Shown: positions 41,492 through 50,860, numbered from the stretch's first letter. The stretch: DNA of 64,000 bases from Bacillota bacterium (GCA_023408815.1 JAEYJO010000058.1:62001-126000), one strand, 5' to 3'. Translations and numbers: made by a program. The notes: generated by a model not told the origin, from the letters alone.

Positions 41492-42865
41492 ATGAAGAAA
41501 AAATTAGTAAGCACCGTTTTAGCGGCTGCATTAACGGTTTCCCTATTAGCGGGCTGCGGCGGAGGTGCCGGGACGGCGAGCCAGACCACAGGAACCGATG
41601 AAACAACCACGGAGGCAGCTTCTGCTGCGGAAACAGCAGAAGACGAGGCGCAGGCTGATACCGGAGCTGCCGGAGAAGAGAAGCTGACCGTATGGTGCTG
41701 GGATCCGGCATTCAACATCAACGCGATGAACAAAGCGGCTGAGGTTTATCAGAAGGATCATCCGAACTTCGTATTGGAAGTGGTAGAGACACCTTGGGAG
41801 GACGTTCAGACGAAGCTGACCACGGCGGCCACCTCAGGAAATCTCGAAACGCTGCCGGATATTCTCTTAATGCAGGATGCGGCATTTCAGAAGAATGTAA
41901 TCAGTTATCCCGATGCATTTACAGATCTTACGGGTAAGTTGGATTACAGCCAGTTCTCAGCAGGTAAGGTAGGATTTTCCACGGTAGACGGCAAGAACTA
42001 CGGCGTACCCTTCGACAACGGTGCGGTTATCGCTTCATACAGAACAGATTTGCTGGAGCAGGCAGGGTACACAATTTCTGATTTTGAAAATATCACATGG
42101 TCCGATTTCATCGAAAAGGGAAAAGTTGTTCTTGAGAAAACCGGAAAACCAATGCTCTCCTGTGTGGGTGGTGAATCCGATATCATCGTAATGATGCTTC
42201 AGTCCGCAGGCGGCAGCTTCTTCGGAGACGATGGTTCCGCGCAGCTGGTTGACAACGCCATTTTGGAAGAGGTTATGAGCACCTATGCGGAACTGGTCAA
42301 GAGCGGTGTCCTCGTAGAAGTGAACGACTGGGATTCCTACATCGGAACTCTTAACAGCGGAGCGGTTGCAGGAACCATGGCCGGATGCTGGATTATGGCT
42401 TCTATTCAGGCGGCTGACGATCAGGCCGGCAACTGGGGAATAACGAACATGCCTAAATTAGATAACGTAGCGACAGCTACCAATTATGCAAACCAGGGCG
42501 GTTCCAGCTGGGCAATCACATCCAACTGCCAAAACGTAGATCTTGCGGCTGACTTCATGGGCACTACCTTCGGTGGAAGCGTGGAATTCTATGAATCCAT
42601 TCTGAATACAGGTGCGATCGCATGCTACTTGCCGGCAGGCGACAGCGATATGTACGGTGCATCCAACGATTTCTTCGGAGGAGAAGCAGTATATGCGAAA
42701 ATCATCGATTTTGCGGGACAGATTCCTGCTTGCAACACGGGCGTTTATTTCTATGAAGCACGTGATGCCGTAGCGACAGCAATTACAAATATTGTATCCG
42801 GCGCGGATGTTGCCAGTGAGCTTCAGGTGGCTCAGGATACTGTAAATTTTGCAATGGGACAATAA
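41492..42865 (+). CDS. sugar ABC transporter substrate-binding lipoprotein
   Basis: This 457-residue extracellular solute-binding protein (family 1 type) is exported and lipid-anchored: the signal peptide ends in SLLAGC with the lipobox Cys at residue 22. A Thr/Glu/Ala-rich spacer (about 25-60) precedes the folded part, LTVWCWDPAFNINAMNKAAEVYQKDHPNFVLEVVETPWEDVQTKL. GGGAGG lies before ATG 41492. It feeds the two permeases at 43675 and 44543; no ATPase gene is present, so a shared MsiK/UgpC-type ATPase must act in trans. Its place with GH42 and GH53 enzymes suggests beta-1,4-galacto-oligosaccharides as ligand. Confidence 0.9.
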   Translation: MKKKLVSTVLAAALTVSLLAGCGGGAGTASQTTGTDETTTEAASAAETAEDEAQADTGAAGEEKLTVWCWDPAFNINAMNKAAEVYQKDHPNFVLEVVETPWEDVQTKLTTAATSGNLETLPDILLMQDAAFQKNVISYPDAFTDLTGKLDYSQFSAGKVGFSTVDGKNYGVPFDNGAVIASYRTDLLEQAGYTISDFENITWSDFIEKGKVVLEKTGKPMLSCVGGESDIIVMMLQSAGGSFFGDDGSAQLVDNAILEEVMSTYAELVKSGVLVEVNDWDSYIGTLNSGAVAGTMAGCWIMASIQAADDQAGNWGITNMPKLDNVATATNYANQGGSSWAITSNCQNVDLAADFMGTTFGGSVEFYESILNTGAIACYLPAGDSDMYGASNDFFGGEAVYAKIIDFAGQIPACNTGVYFYEARDAVATAITNIVSGADVASELQVAQDTVNFAMGQ

Positions 42866-42916
42866 ACTTAAGAAAGAAGGGGAGCGGCCCTCGGGTCGTT
42901 CCCTATCAATTACATC

Positions 42917-43636
42917 ATGGACTATTTAATGATAATCGCGGCCCTGCTCGCCTTTTTCGTAAAAGGGATAAGCGGCTTTGCGAATACGCTGGTATTCACT
43001 ACCATAACCGGTTTTGGATACAACAATGTGAATATTACCCCGGTAGAGCTTATTTTAGGGTATCCGACCAATCTTGTCATCGCATGGAAGGAAAGGAGGA
43101 ATACGGATTATAAAATATGGCTTCTTCCGGCGCTTCTCGTATGTTTGGGAAGCATTCCCGGAATGCTTTTTTTAAAAAGCGGAGATGCGCAGTATATAAA
43201 AATATTCTTCGGGATCATCGTTATAGGTCTCGGAGTGGAGATGTTGTTTCGGGAATATAAAATCAAGCAGAGAAAATCCTCAAAACTGGTGCTCTTCATT
43301 ATTGGGGCGCTTTCCGGACTGCTTAGCGGTTTATATGGAGTCGGCGCTCTATTGGCCGCATATATGAGCAGAACGACTAAGGACAGCAGCTCCTTTAAAG
43401 GAAATATCTGCGTTGTATTTATCGTGGAAAATACGTTCCGAATTATTGTATACATAATTTTAGGGATTATTAATAAAGAGATTTTTGTAAAAGCCGTTTC
43501 GCTGATTCCTTTTATGGCGCTTGGGCTGGCAGGAGGAATGCTTAGTTCCAAGTTCATACCGGAGAAAACAGGAAAGATGTTAGTGATCATTATGCTGATC
43601 ATTTCCGGAGCGGTATTGGTTATAAATAATATTTAA
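42917..43636 (+). CDS. TauE/SafE family membrane transporter
   Basis: This 239-residue protein has about seven to eight membrane segments and the TauE/SafE pattern: two repeated halves beginning FVKGISGFANTLVFTTI and IIGALSGLLSGLYGVGALLAAYM. The family is linked with export of sulfite, sulfoacetate and other organic anions. Finding it between a sugar-binding protein and its two permeases is unusual; all are on the same strand with short gaps, so it should be co-expressed. It may export an acid by-product or a substituent removed from the glycan. ATG 42917 has a weak ribosome site. The substrate is unknown. Confidence 0.82.
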   Translation: MDYLMIIAALLAFFVKGISGFANTLVFTTITGFGYNNVNITPVELILGYPTNLVIAWKERRNTDYKIWLLPALLVCLGSIPGMLFLKSGDAQYIKIFFGIIVIGLGVEMLFREYKIKQRKSSKLVLFIIGALSGLLSGLYGVGALLAAYMSRTTKDSSSFKGNICVVFIVENTFRIIVYIILGIINKEIFVKAVSLIPFMALGLAGGMLSSKFIPEKTGKMLVIIMLIISGAVLVINNI

Positions 43637-43674
43637 ACAGAGGCTGCATAGCTAACGGAGAGAGGAGGAGGCAA

Positions 43675-44559
43675 ATGAAGAAAAAACTGACTTTGGGACA
43701 GAAGCACAATCTCACAGGCTGGACATTCCTTATGCCTGCGGCGGTACTGATTGTTGCAATGAGTTTCGTGCCGATGGTCCAGGCGCTTATTTTGTCTTTT
43801 AAAACCGGTATAGGCAATAACATGACCTATACGGGGATAACCAACTACACACGAATGTTTAAGGATGCAGTCTTTATGCAATCCTTAAAAAACAACTTTT
43901 TCTATCTTATCATACAAGTGCCGATCATGCTTATCACGGCACTGGTGCTGGCATCCATGTTAAACAACAAGGATTTAAAATTTAAGGGGTTTTTCCGCAC
44001 GGCGATTTTTCTTCCCTGTGCGACTTCGCTGGTGTCCTATGCGATTATATTCCGCTCCTTGTTTGCGGTAGATGGATTCGTGAACAACGTTCTGATTAAC
44101 CTCGGAATCTTACACACAGGCTACAATTTCCTGGGCCATCCCTTCAGTGCGAAAATTATCATTATCGTGGCTCTCGTATGGAGGTGGACCGGTTATAATA
44201 TGGTATTCTATCTGGCAGGATTACAGAATATCGAATATTCCGTATATGAAGCTGCCAAAATAGACGGGGCATCGCCATTCCAAAGCTTTCGGAAGATTAC
44301 CGTTCCTCTGTTAAAACCTACTATTTTACTGACGGCCATTATGTCAACCAACGGTACCTTGCAGCTTTTCGATGAATCGATGAACTTAACCAATGGAGGT
44401 CCGGCAAATGCAACCATAACGATGTCACACTATATTTACAACATTTCCTTTAAGTACGTTCCGAACTTCGGATATGCGGCGGCGATGTCGTACATGATTT
44501 TGATATTGGTAGCGGTACTGGCCTTCATACAGATGAAAGTAGGTGATAAGCGTGACTAG
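43675..44559 (+). CDS. sugar ABC transporter permease (first)
   Basis: This 294-residue inner-membrane permease of the MalF/UgpA type has six membrane segments. The ATPase-contact EAA loop is YEAAKIDGASPFQSFRKITVPLLKP (about residues 190-215), and the start GWTFLMPAAVLIVAMSFVPMVQALILSF is typical. It forms the channel with the second permease. GAGGAGG precedes ATG 43675. Its 3' end overlaps the start of the second permease by 17 bases, so the two are translationally coupled. Confidence 0.92.
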   Translation: MKKKLTLGQKHNLTGWTFLMPAAVLIVAMSFVPMVQALILSFKTGIGNNMTYTGITNYTRMFKDAVFMQSLKNNFFYLIIQVPIMLITALVLASMLNNKDLKFKGFFRTAIFLPCATSLVSYAIIFRSLFAVDGFVNNVLINLGILHTGYNFLGHPFSAKIIIIVALVWRWTGYNMVFYLAGLQNIEYSVYEAAKIDGASPFQSFRKITVPLLKPTILLTAIMSTNGTLQLFDESMNLTNGGPANATITMSHYIYNISFKYVPNFGYAAAMSYMILILVAVLAFIQMKVGDKRD

Positions 44560-45361
44560 TAAAGCAAGAATGGCTTTTTCCTATATATTTCTGACAATAG
44601 TGTCATTACTATCTATATTTCCGCTTTACTGGATGGTAGTGGCTTCCACCAACAAAAGTGTGGACGTAGTAAGAGGAACTTTGATCCCCAGTACTTATTT
44701 TATAGAGAATCTGAAAAACCTTTTCGCTGCTCAGAAGGTAGGAACAGCAATGTTCAATTCCTTCCAATATTCGCTCATACTTACGGTTATTTCCCTCATT
44801 GTATGCTCTCTTGCCGGCTACGGCTTCGAAATATACCATGATAAAGGGAAAGATACGGTAATGGCAATTATCCTTTTAGCTATGATGGTTCCCTTTGCGG
44901 CGACCATGATTCCGCTGTTCCAGATGTTTTCGCAGGCAAAGCTTTTGAATACTGCAATAGGCTTTGTCTTGCCTACCATTTCCACCCCTTTCTTGATCAT
45001 GATGTTCAGGCAGAGTGCCAGATCTTTTCCTCACGATATTATTGAGGCTGCGAGAATCGATGGTTTGAGTGAGATTTCCATATTTTTTCGGATGTTTATA
45101 CCTACCATGCGCTCCACTTATGCGGCTGCGATGACGATTACGTTCATGAATGCCTGGAATAATTACCTATGGCCTAAAGTGATCATGCAGGATAATGACA
45201 GCATTACAATGCCTATGTTGGTGGCGAATTTAAAAGAAGGCTACTTTACGGATTACGGAATGCTTATGCTGGGCGTATTGCTTTGCACGATTCCTACGGT
45301 AATCATTTTCTTCCTACTGCAAAAGAGTTTCGCGGAAGGAATCACCGGAGCAGTGAAGTAA
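44543..45361 (+). CDS. sugar ABC transporter permease (second)
   Basis: This 272-residue MalG/UgpE-type permease has six membrane segments. The EAA loop is IEAARIDGLSEISIFFRMFIPTMRS (about residues 165-190) and a SLAGYGFEIY segment comes earlier. It starts with GTG 44543 inside the end of the first permease; a second GTG at 44552 is possible. Together with the binding protein at 41492 it completes the carbohydrate importer except for the ATPase. A structured repeat of about 120 bases follows and may cap the message. Confidence 0.92.
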   Translation: MISVTSKARMAFSYIFLTIVSLLSIFPLYWMVVASTNKSVDVVRGTLIPSTYFIENLKNLFAAQKVGTAMFNSFQYSLILTVISLIVCSLAGYGFEIYHDKGKDTVMAIILLAMMVPFAATMIPLFQMFSQAKLLNTAIGFVLPTISTPFLIMMFRQSARSFPHDIIEAARIDGLSEISIFFRMFIPTMRSTYAAAMTITFMNAWNNYLWPKVIMQDNDSITMPMLVANLKEGYFTDYGMLMLGVLLCTIPTVIIFFLLQKSFAEGITGAVK

Positions 45362-45378
45362 GGGTGACTGTTCACACA

Positions 45379-45496
45379 GTAGCTTAACACTTGCTGTTAA
45401 GCTACGTAGGAATATGATTCAAGAGATGATTTCTGCTTCGCGAAGCGAATTTAAATGCAGAAATCATGCGTTACTGTGAACGGAGTGAACAGTAAC
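45379..45496 (-). repeat. palindromic dispersed element, copy 1 (with extra hairpin)
   Basis: Three hairpins lie in a row: GTAGCTTAAC/GTTAAGCTAC (45379-45405), ATGATTTCTGC/GCAGAAATCAT (45426-45467), and GTTACTGT/ACAGTAAC (45470-45496). The last two, read on the minus strand, match the element at 62172-62254. The 27-base GTTACTG hairpin also occurs alone at 52249. The stretch 45362-45539 has no gene. Confidence 0.75.
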
Positions 45497-45539
45497 AAGT
45501 AAGAAAAGCATAAAATATGAGAGGAACAAGGTTATAGTA

Positions 45540-47378
45540 ATGAGTAATTTTATTCTAAATATTATACATCGCCCGGAAATGGTACCGGAATATGCGGAAA
45601 AGGTGACCGGCCATGGAAAGGAAGAGGATATCGGAAGGACATCGCTTTTGAAGGAATCTCTGGATATTTTCAAATTTCAGCAGGAGACTGCTCATAAATA
45701 CGGACTTAGAACGACAATACATATGACATACGCGTCATTGTTTAACGAGGAAGCGGTGGAGATAGCCAAGGAGCACCATGAAAAGTACGGAGATGAAATA
45801 GCGCTTTCGTTATTGGGGCTTCCCTGCAATGAATTCCGCGAAAAATATAAGACGAAGGACTTCTGCATATGGATGTTTTCCATGGAAGATAAGAAGTCGG
45901 TCATAAACGATGTTTTTGAGAAATTCCATAATGTATTCGGTTTTTATCCGGAATCTACCGGCTCCTATTATATGGATGCAGATTTGACGAACTATATTAA
46001 AGAACAATATCCCATGGTAAAATGTGCGGTAGCCACTTGCTGGGAAGAAGGTCCGAAGGCGTACCATACCTGCAACAATTCGTGGTATACGTTTATGGAC
46101 GGTGGTCCTTGGAACCCATGGATTCCGTCGAAGCAAAACACTCATGCCCCGGCGGCGAACAAGGAAGAGGACAGCGGTATCGTAGCGATTCCTCATTTGT
46201 CCAGAGACTTGATTGCCTGCTATGATGGAAATGGATCCAATTTCGGAACTCATCCGCAGAATGTGCTCCGAGGCATGATCTACGATACGGAGACCTGGGA
46301 ATATCCATATCTGTTTAATTTGATCGACCAATACAGAGATCTGGAAAAATACAACAACGGCTATTCCTATAACATGATGTTTGTAGGTCCGGGCTGGCTG
46401 AATAAAATGGGAAGGTGGGAATCCTCCTACGAATTGTTAGTTAAGAGCTATGACGACGGAATGGCATATTACGGAAAGCTGAAGGAAGAAGGGAAACTGA
46501 AGGATATGACGATGGCGGAATTTGCAGATTATTACCGTCAGAAAAAGTCATATACCGAGCCGGAATGTGCCCTTTGGAGAGATATCCTGTATGGCTCCGA
46601 CAAGCAGTTGTTCTGGTACTGCGATCCGGATATGAGAGCGTGTATCAATATGGATCAGGGCGGTGCGCTGGTGGATCTGCGTCCCTATGCGGCGAAGCTG
46701 GAGTGGCCGGTGGGTATCGGCACGAAGCACGTAACCGATGCCTCCTACCCCTTCCTTATCCAGGAAAAATACCGAGCAGGCTATTTTACTCACTATGCGG
46801 GTGAAGGAACCATAAAAAGTGCGAAATTATCCTATCAGGGGGAAGAGGTAGATTTGTGCCTGTGCCGGACCAAAGCCCATTATTCTGAGGAGGGCAAGGT
46901 GAGAATTCTTACACTTGACCCGGTGGACATCGAATTCAATGACCTGACGGTGAAGCTGCAGACGGTCATATCCTTCGAGGAAGGCAGTTCGGAAATCAGA
47001 TTCGAGAGAAAGATACTGAATATGAGCAAGCCCGGTGCGGAGATAGAACTGAACGAATATATGGTCGCCTGTTACGGAACTACGGAATATTCGGAACCCA
47101 TGGAGGGAATCACCCTAAGCTGCAGGAATCAAGAACGTATGGAGACGATTTCTTATGAATATAAGTGCAGGGAAATCGAGATGCCTGACGCGATTCAGGT
47201 GCGGGCGTCGGTGCCACAGATCGAGACGGGAGTATCCATGCGCACGGACAGAAAAGAAGCGACGGGATATGTGAAAGAGGGATATGCATTTTCACCTATG
47301 TTCACGCTGGGATATACGGCGAAATTGAAAGAGAAAGAGGGACTTGTATCATGGCTCAGTCTGGAAAAGGTAAATTAA
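45540..47378 (+). CDS. conserved protein of unknown function in a glycan locus, possibly NodB/TIM-barrel type
   Basis: I do not recognise a named family for this 612-residue protein. It has no signal peptide and no membrane segment. The N-terminal about 330 residues look like an alpha/beta barrel: HMTYASLFNEEAVEIAKEHHEKYGDEIALSL, CIWMFSMEDKKSVINDVFEKFHNVFGFYPES and AVATCWEEGPKAYH recall polysaccharide-deacetylase-like or retaining-hydrolase barrels with acidic and His residues. The C-terminal 260 residues are beta-rich, as in glycosidase accessory domains. Its place between a galacto-oligosaccharide importer and GH42/GH53 enzymes suggests a carbohydrate-active enzyme. Its stop overlaps the zinc-ribbon gene by 28 bases. 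Start ATG 45540 follows GGAACAAGG-like sequence. Confidence 0.6.
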   Translation: MSNFILNIIHRPEMVPEYAEKVTGHGKEEDIGRTSLLKESLDIFKFQQETAHKYGLRTTIHMTYASLFNEEAVEIAKEHHEKYGDEIALSLLGLPCNEFREKYKTKDFCIWMFSMEDKKSVINDVFEKFHNVFGFYPESTGSYYMDADLTNYIKEQYPMVKCAVATCWEEGPKAYHTCNNSWYTFMDGGPWNPWIPSKQNTHAPAANKEEDSGIVAIPHLSRDLIACYDGNGSNFGTHPQNVLRGMIYDTETWEYPYLFNLIDQYRDLEKYNNGYSYNMMFVGPGWLNKMGRWESSYELLVKSYDDGMAYYGKLKEEGKLKDMTMAEFADYYRQKKSYTEPECALWRDILYGSDKQLFWYCDPDMRACINMDQGGALVDLRPYAAKLEWPVGIGTKHVTDASYPFLIQEKYRAGYFTHYAGEGTIKSAKLSYQGEEVDLCLCRTKAHYSEEGKVRILTLDPVDIEFNDLTVKLQTVISFEEGSSEIRFERKILNMSKPGAEIELNEYMVACYGTTEYSEPMEGITLSCRNQERMETISYEYKCREIEMPDAIQVRASVPQIETGVSMRTDRKEATGYVKEGYAFSPMFTLGYTAKLKEKEGLVSWLSLEKVN

Positions 47379-47566
47379 ATTACAGATGTCCTTCCTGTTT
47401 TATGAGGGATTTGGATCTGGATATGTTTTATGATAAGGATAAAAACGAATATTATTGCATCAGATGCCAGTATGTGGGAACGGAAGAGGATGTGCTAGAG
47501 AAAAACCAGATGGCCAGATTCCGCTACAAGGATATGATGAAGAGATTTACCAAATTTGAATTTTAA
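47351..47566 (+). CDS. small zinc-ribbon protein translationally coupled to the 612-residue protein
   Basis: This 71-residue protein has two CxxC pairs, CPSC (about 13-16) and CIRC (about 37-40), separated by acidic and aromatic residues, the form of a zinc ribbon. The C-terminal 30 residues are a charged helix ending FTKFEF. It starts inside the last 28 bases of the preceding gene, in another frame, with AAAGAGG upstream, and ends 27 bases before the GH42 gene. The overlap suggests that it works with the 612-residue protein. The function is unknown; it is longer than a chance overlap frame and keeps both cysteine pairs. Confidence 0.7.
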   Translation: MAQSGKGKLNYRCPSCFMRDLDLDMFYDKDKNEYYCIRCQYVGTEEDVLEKNQMARFRYKDMMKRFTKFEF

Positions 47567-47593
47567 ATTGATATAAAATGCGGAGGTCGTGCG

Positions 47594-49603
47594 GTGGAAC
47601 TTAAGAATATGCTTCATGGAGGAGACTACAATCCCGAGCAGTGGCTGGATTGCCCTGAGATATTGAAAGAGGATATCGAATTGATGAAGAAGGCGCATGT
47701 CAATTGCGTGACCTTAGGGGTATTCTCCTGGGCTGTTCTGGAGCCGGAGGAGGGATATTTCAATTTCGGATGGCTGAAGGAGATTATTGACAGACTGTAT
47801 GAAAACGGAATATCCGTCATACTTGCTACGCCAACAGGTGCGATGCCTCACTGGATGACGGAGAAGTATAAGGAGGTTATGCAGGTGGGGGCAGACGGAA
47901 GAAGGAATCTTCCGGGAAAAAGGCATAATTTCTGTTATACCTCGGCGAAGATGCGGGAAAAGACAAGAATGATCGATGAGAAGCTGGCGAAGGAGTTCGG
48001 GAACCATCCGGCAGTTCTGCTTTGGCATATTTCCAATGAGCTGGGCGGTAATTTCGGAGACGGAAGCTGTCATTGTGACGAGTGCAACGCTGCCTTCCGC
48101 AAATGGCTGAAGGATAAGTATGGTTCTTTGGAAGAGTTGAATAAGGCATGGTGGAGTACCTTCTGGAGCCATATTTATACGAGCTGGGAGCAGATACACA
48201 GCCCGGTGCCGAACGGAGAAAATTTGCTGCATGGACTGAATCTGGACTGGAGGCGTTTTGTGACCTGCCAGATGACGGATTTTTGCAGATGGGAAATCGA
48301 TTCCATCAGGGAGTATTCCAAGCTGCCGGCTACTACGAATTTTATGTTTTTCTTCAAATCACTGGATTATTACGAACTGCATAAATGTATGGATGTGGTG
48401 TCCTGGGATTCCTATCCGTTTTGGCATAAGAACAAGGACGAGGTACCGGTGGCGATAAAGACTGCCGCTGTTCACAGCATGATGCGAAGCATGAAGAAGA
48501 AGCCGTTCTTACTTATGGAAAGTACGCCCTCCTGCATTAACTGGCGAGTTTACAATCCGGTCAAGAGGCCGCAGATGCATATGCTTTCCAGCATGCAGGC
48601 GGTGGCTCATGGTTCCAATTCGGTACAGTATTTCCAGTGGAGAAAAGGAAGAGGCTCTTTTGAAAAATTTCATGGTGCCGTCTTGGATCATAGAAATAAG
48701 GATGACACGAGAACCTTCCGTGACGTGACGGAGGTGGGAAGACGGCTGGAAGAGGTAAGCGAAAAGGTTCTGGCGACCTGCAATAAGCCGAAGGCGGCAA
48801 TCGTTTTCGATTGGGAGAACTGGTGGGCAGTAGAAGATGCCACCGGACCGAGGCTGGATATCGATTATGCAAAGACCTTTCTAACGCATTTCCGTGCCTT
48901 TTGGGAAGCCGGCATAGATGTGGATGTAATCAATATGGATTATGACTTGACGGATTATGAGCTGATAGCCGCACCGCTTAACTATTTATATAAGGAGGGG
49001 TATGCCCGGCGGGTGGAGGAATTCGTAAGAAACGGCGGAAGCTATGTGACCACCTACTGGAGCGGCATCGTGAATGAGACGGATCTTTGTTTCACGGGAG
49101 GGCATCCGTTAAAAGAGGTGCTGGGAATCCGTCAGGAAGAGATCGATGCCCCGGGAGATGAATTTTTAAATTGTATTGTTTATCATAATAATAATTACTC
49201 TACGGGAGGACTGTGTGAGATAATTTACTCAGAAGGCGCTCAGGTGCTCTCTGTCTATGAGAAAGAATATTATAAAGGTTTCCCGGCGGTGACAAAGAAT
49301 GAATTCGGGCAGGGGATGGCCTACTATTTGGCCGCGGAGATTTCGCAGGACTTTTTGAACCTTTTTTATAGGGAACGCGGGGAGGAAAAGGGAATAGGTA
49401 ATCCGTTATCGGAGAAGCTTCCTTATGGAGTGACGGTATCTGCCAGAAAGGGAGGACAGGATCTGGTGTTCCTTCAGAATTTTAACGATGACAAGGTATT
49501 GGTGGAAATTACTGGTCGGTGGAAGGATGCGGATACGGGAGAAGATGTGGCGGAGAAGATAGAGCTTGCAGCCTTTGTGTGTCGGATTCTGATGAAGACC
49601 TAA
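47594..49603 (+). CDS. GH42 beta-galactosidase
   Basis: This 669-residue cytoplasmic glycosidase removes terminal beta-galactose. The TIM barrel opens MLHGGDYNPEQWLDCPEILKEDIELMKKAHVNCVTLGVFSWAVLEPEEGYFNFGWL, diagnostic of GH42. The acid/base Glu lies in WHISNELGG (about residue 150) and the nucleophile Glu in LLMESTPSCINWR (about residue 310). A zinc-binding CHCDEC cluster follows the first. A trimerisation (flavodoxin-like) domain and a small beta domain complete it, at normal family length. The start at 47594 is GTG with GGAGG before it. With the GH53 enzyme next door it would convert galacto-oligosaccharides to galactose. Confidence 0.93.
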   Translation: MELKNMLHGGDYNPEQWLDCPEILKEDIELMKKAHVNCVTLGVFSWAVLEPEEGYFNFGWLKEIIDRLYENGISVILATPTGAMPHWMTEKYKEVMQVGADGRRNLPGKRHNFCYTSAKMREKTRMIDEKLAKEFGNHPAVLLWHISNELGGNFGDGSCHCDECNAAFRKWLKDKYGSLEELNKAWWSTFWSHIYTSWEQIHSPVPNGENLLHGLNLDWRRFVTCQMTDFCRWEIDSIREYSKLPATTNFMFFFKSLDYYELHKCMDVVSWDSYPFWHKNKDEVPVAIKTAAVHSMMRSMKKKPFLLMESTPSCINWRVYNPVKRPQMHMLSSMQAVAHGSNSVQYFQWRKGRGSFEKFHGAVLDHRNKDDTRTFRDVTEVGRRLEEVSEKVLATCNKPKAAIVFDWENWWAVEDATGPRLDIDYAKTFLTHFRAFWEAGIDVDVINMDYDLTDYELIAAPLNYLYKEGYARRVEEFVRNGGSYVTTYWSGIVNETDLCFTGGHPLKEVLGIRQEEIDAPGDEFLNCIVYHNNNYSTGGLCEIIYSEGAQVLSVYEKEYYKGFPAVTKNEFGQGMAYYLAAEISQDFLNLFYRERGEEKGIGNPLSEKLPYGVTVSARKGGQDLVFLQNFNDDKVLVEITGRWKDADTGEDVAEKIELAAFVCRILMKT

Positions 49604-49652
49604 TCTGCTGTATCGATGGAAACAGGATAATGACGGAAGGAATTGAGTTATA

Positions 49653-50783
49653 ATGAGAGAATTTATACATGGCATGGATATTTCTTCCATGGATGAGGTA
49701 GTCCGTCTCGGGGGGAGATTCTATAAGAAAGGGACGGAACAGACGTTGGTCAATGTCCTTAAATCGTATGGAGTGAATTATATACGTCTTAGGCTTTGGG
49801 TCGATCCTTATTCAGAGGACGGAATTTCTTACGGAGGCGGAGGAAACGACTTCCCTGCGACGATAAGGATGATAAAAGAGATCAAGACAGCAGAGCTTAA
49901 ATATCTGCTGGATTTCCACTACAGCGATTTCTGGGCGGACCCGGGAAAACAGATAAAACCCAAGGCATGGAAAGATTATGACGACGAGCAGCTGGAAAAA
50001 GCGGTATTCGAGCATACGGAGAGCACATTGAAGCTGCTGAAGGAAGGCGGGCTTTTTCCTGATATGGTTCAGATTGGAAATGAAATTACAAACGGGCTTC
50101 TCTGGCCTAACGGAAAAAAACCTGCCTATGATAAAATCACACGTTTTGTAAATGCCGGAATCCGTGGAGTAAGGGCGGTAGACAGTGATGTGCAGATCAT
50201 GCTGCATTTGGATCATGGTGATGATCACGAGATGTGCCGCGACTGGTTCGATCATTTCAGGGAAGGGGGAGAGGAGTTCCAGATTATCGGATTGTCCTAT
50301 TATCCCGTATGGAACGGAATGATGAAAGGGCTTATCGATAATATGAATTTGCTTGCCAAAAGGTACGGAAAGCCCATGATCGTTGCGGAGGTTTCCCAGC
50401 CCTTTACGATGGAGGATTACGATACCTATGAAGGGCTTGCTCCGGAGAAAAGAAAGGGCGCGGCGGCAAAGCCGGCGCTTGAGAAGAATCTGGAATACCC
50501 TGCGACAAAGGAAGGACAGACCCTTTTCATGGAGAAATTCATAGAAGAGGTAGCGGCAGTGGAGGATGGTTTGGGAATCGGCTATTTTTATTGGGAACCG
50601 GCATGGCTTCCCGTAAAAGGCAGCGGATGGGCGACGAAGGAATCTCTTGTTTATATGCAGGATTCCGGACCGTGCGGCAACGAATGGGCGAATCAGGGGT
50701 TGTTCGACTATGAGGGGAATGCGCTTCCGGCTTTGGAGGCTGTGAAAAAGGACATAAAATTGGCTCGGACACCGAATGCCTGA
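49653..50783 (+). CDS. GH53 arabinogalactan endo-beta-1,4-galactanase
   Basis: This 376-residue enzyme cuts beta-1,4-galactan chains, the side chains of pectin. GH53 marks are clear: FIHGMDISSMDEV at the start, NYIRLRLWVDP, LLDFHYSDFWADPGKQIKPKAW, the acid/base Glu in VQIGNEITNGLLWP (about 143), and the nucleophile Glu in IVAEVSQPF (about 246). There is no signal peptide, unlike most GH53 enzymes, so it probably trims imported oligosaccharides inside the cell. ATG 49653 has GGAAGGAA before it. It closes the galactan operon; hairpins at 50762-50806 and 50826-50858 follow. Confidence 0.92.
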   Translation: MREFIHGMDISSMDEVVRLGGRFYKKGTEQTLVNVLKSYGVNYIRLRLWVDPYSEDGISYGGGGNDFPATIRMIKEIKTAELKYLLDFHYSDFWADPGKQIKPKAWKDYDDEQLEKAVFEHTESTLKLLKEGGLFPDMVQIGNEITNGLLWPNGKKPAYDKITRFVNAGIRGVRAVDSDVQIMLHLDHGDDHEMCRDWFDHFREGGEEFQIIGLSYYPVWNGMMKGLIDNMNLLAKRYGKPMIVAEVSQPFTMEDYDTYEGLAPEKRKGAAAKPALEKNLEYPATKEGQTLFMEKFIEEVAAVEDGLGIGYFYWEPAWLPVKGSGWATKESLVYMQDSGPCGNEWANQGLFDYEGNALPALEAVKKDIKLARTPNA

Positions 50784-50806
50784 TGAAAAGGCATTGTGGC
50801 CGAGCC
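50762..50806 (+). other. nested hairpin over the GH53 stop codon
   Basis: GGCTCGG (50762-50768) pairs with CCGAGCC (50800-50806), enclosing AATGCCT (50775-50781) with AGGCATT (50789-50795). There is no T run, so it may stabilise the 3' end or assist the terminator that follows. Confidence 0.6.
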
Positions 50807-50825
50807 GAATATATTTGTGGAGATG

Positions 50826-50858
50826 AACATATGCTGCATATTCATATGTTTTGTTTGT
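50826..50858. terminator. terminator between the convergent GH53 and CcdA-TlpA genes
   Basis: AACATATG (50826-50833) pairs perfectly with CATATGTT (50843-50850), followed by a T-rich run on the plus strand. Confidence 0.6.
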
Positions 50859-50860
50859 TC

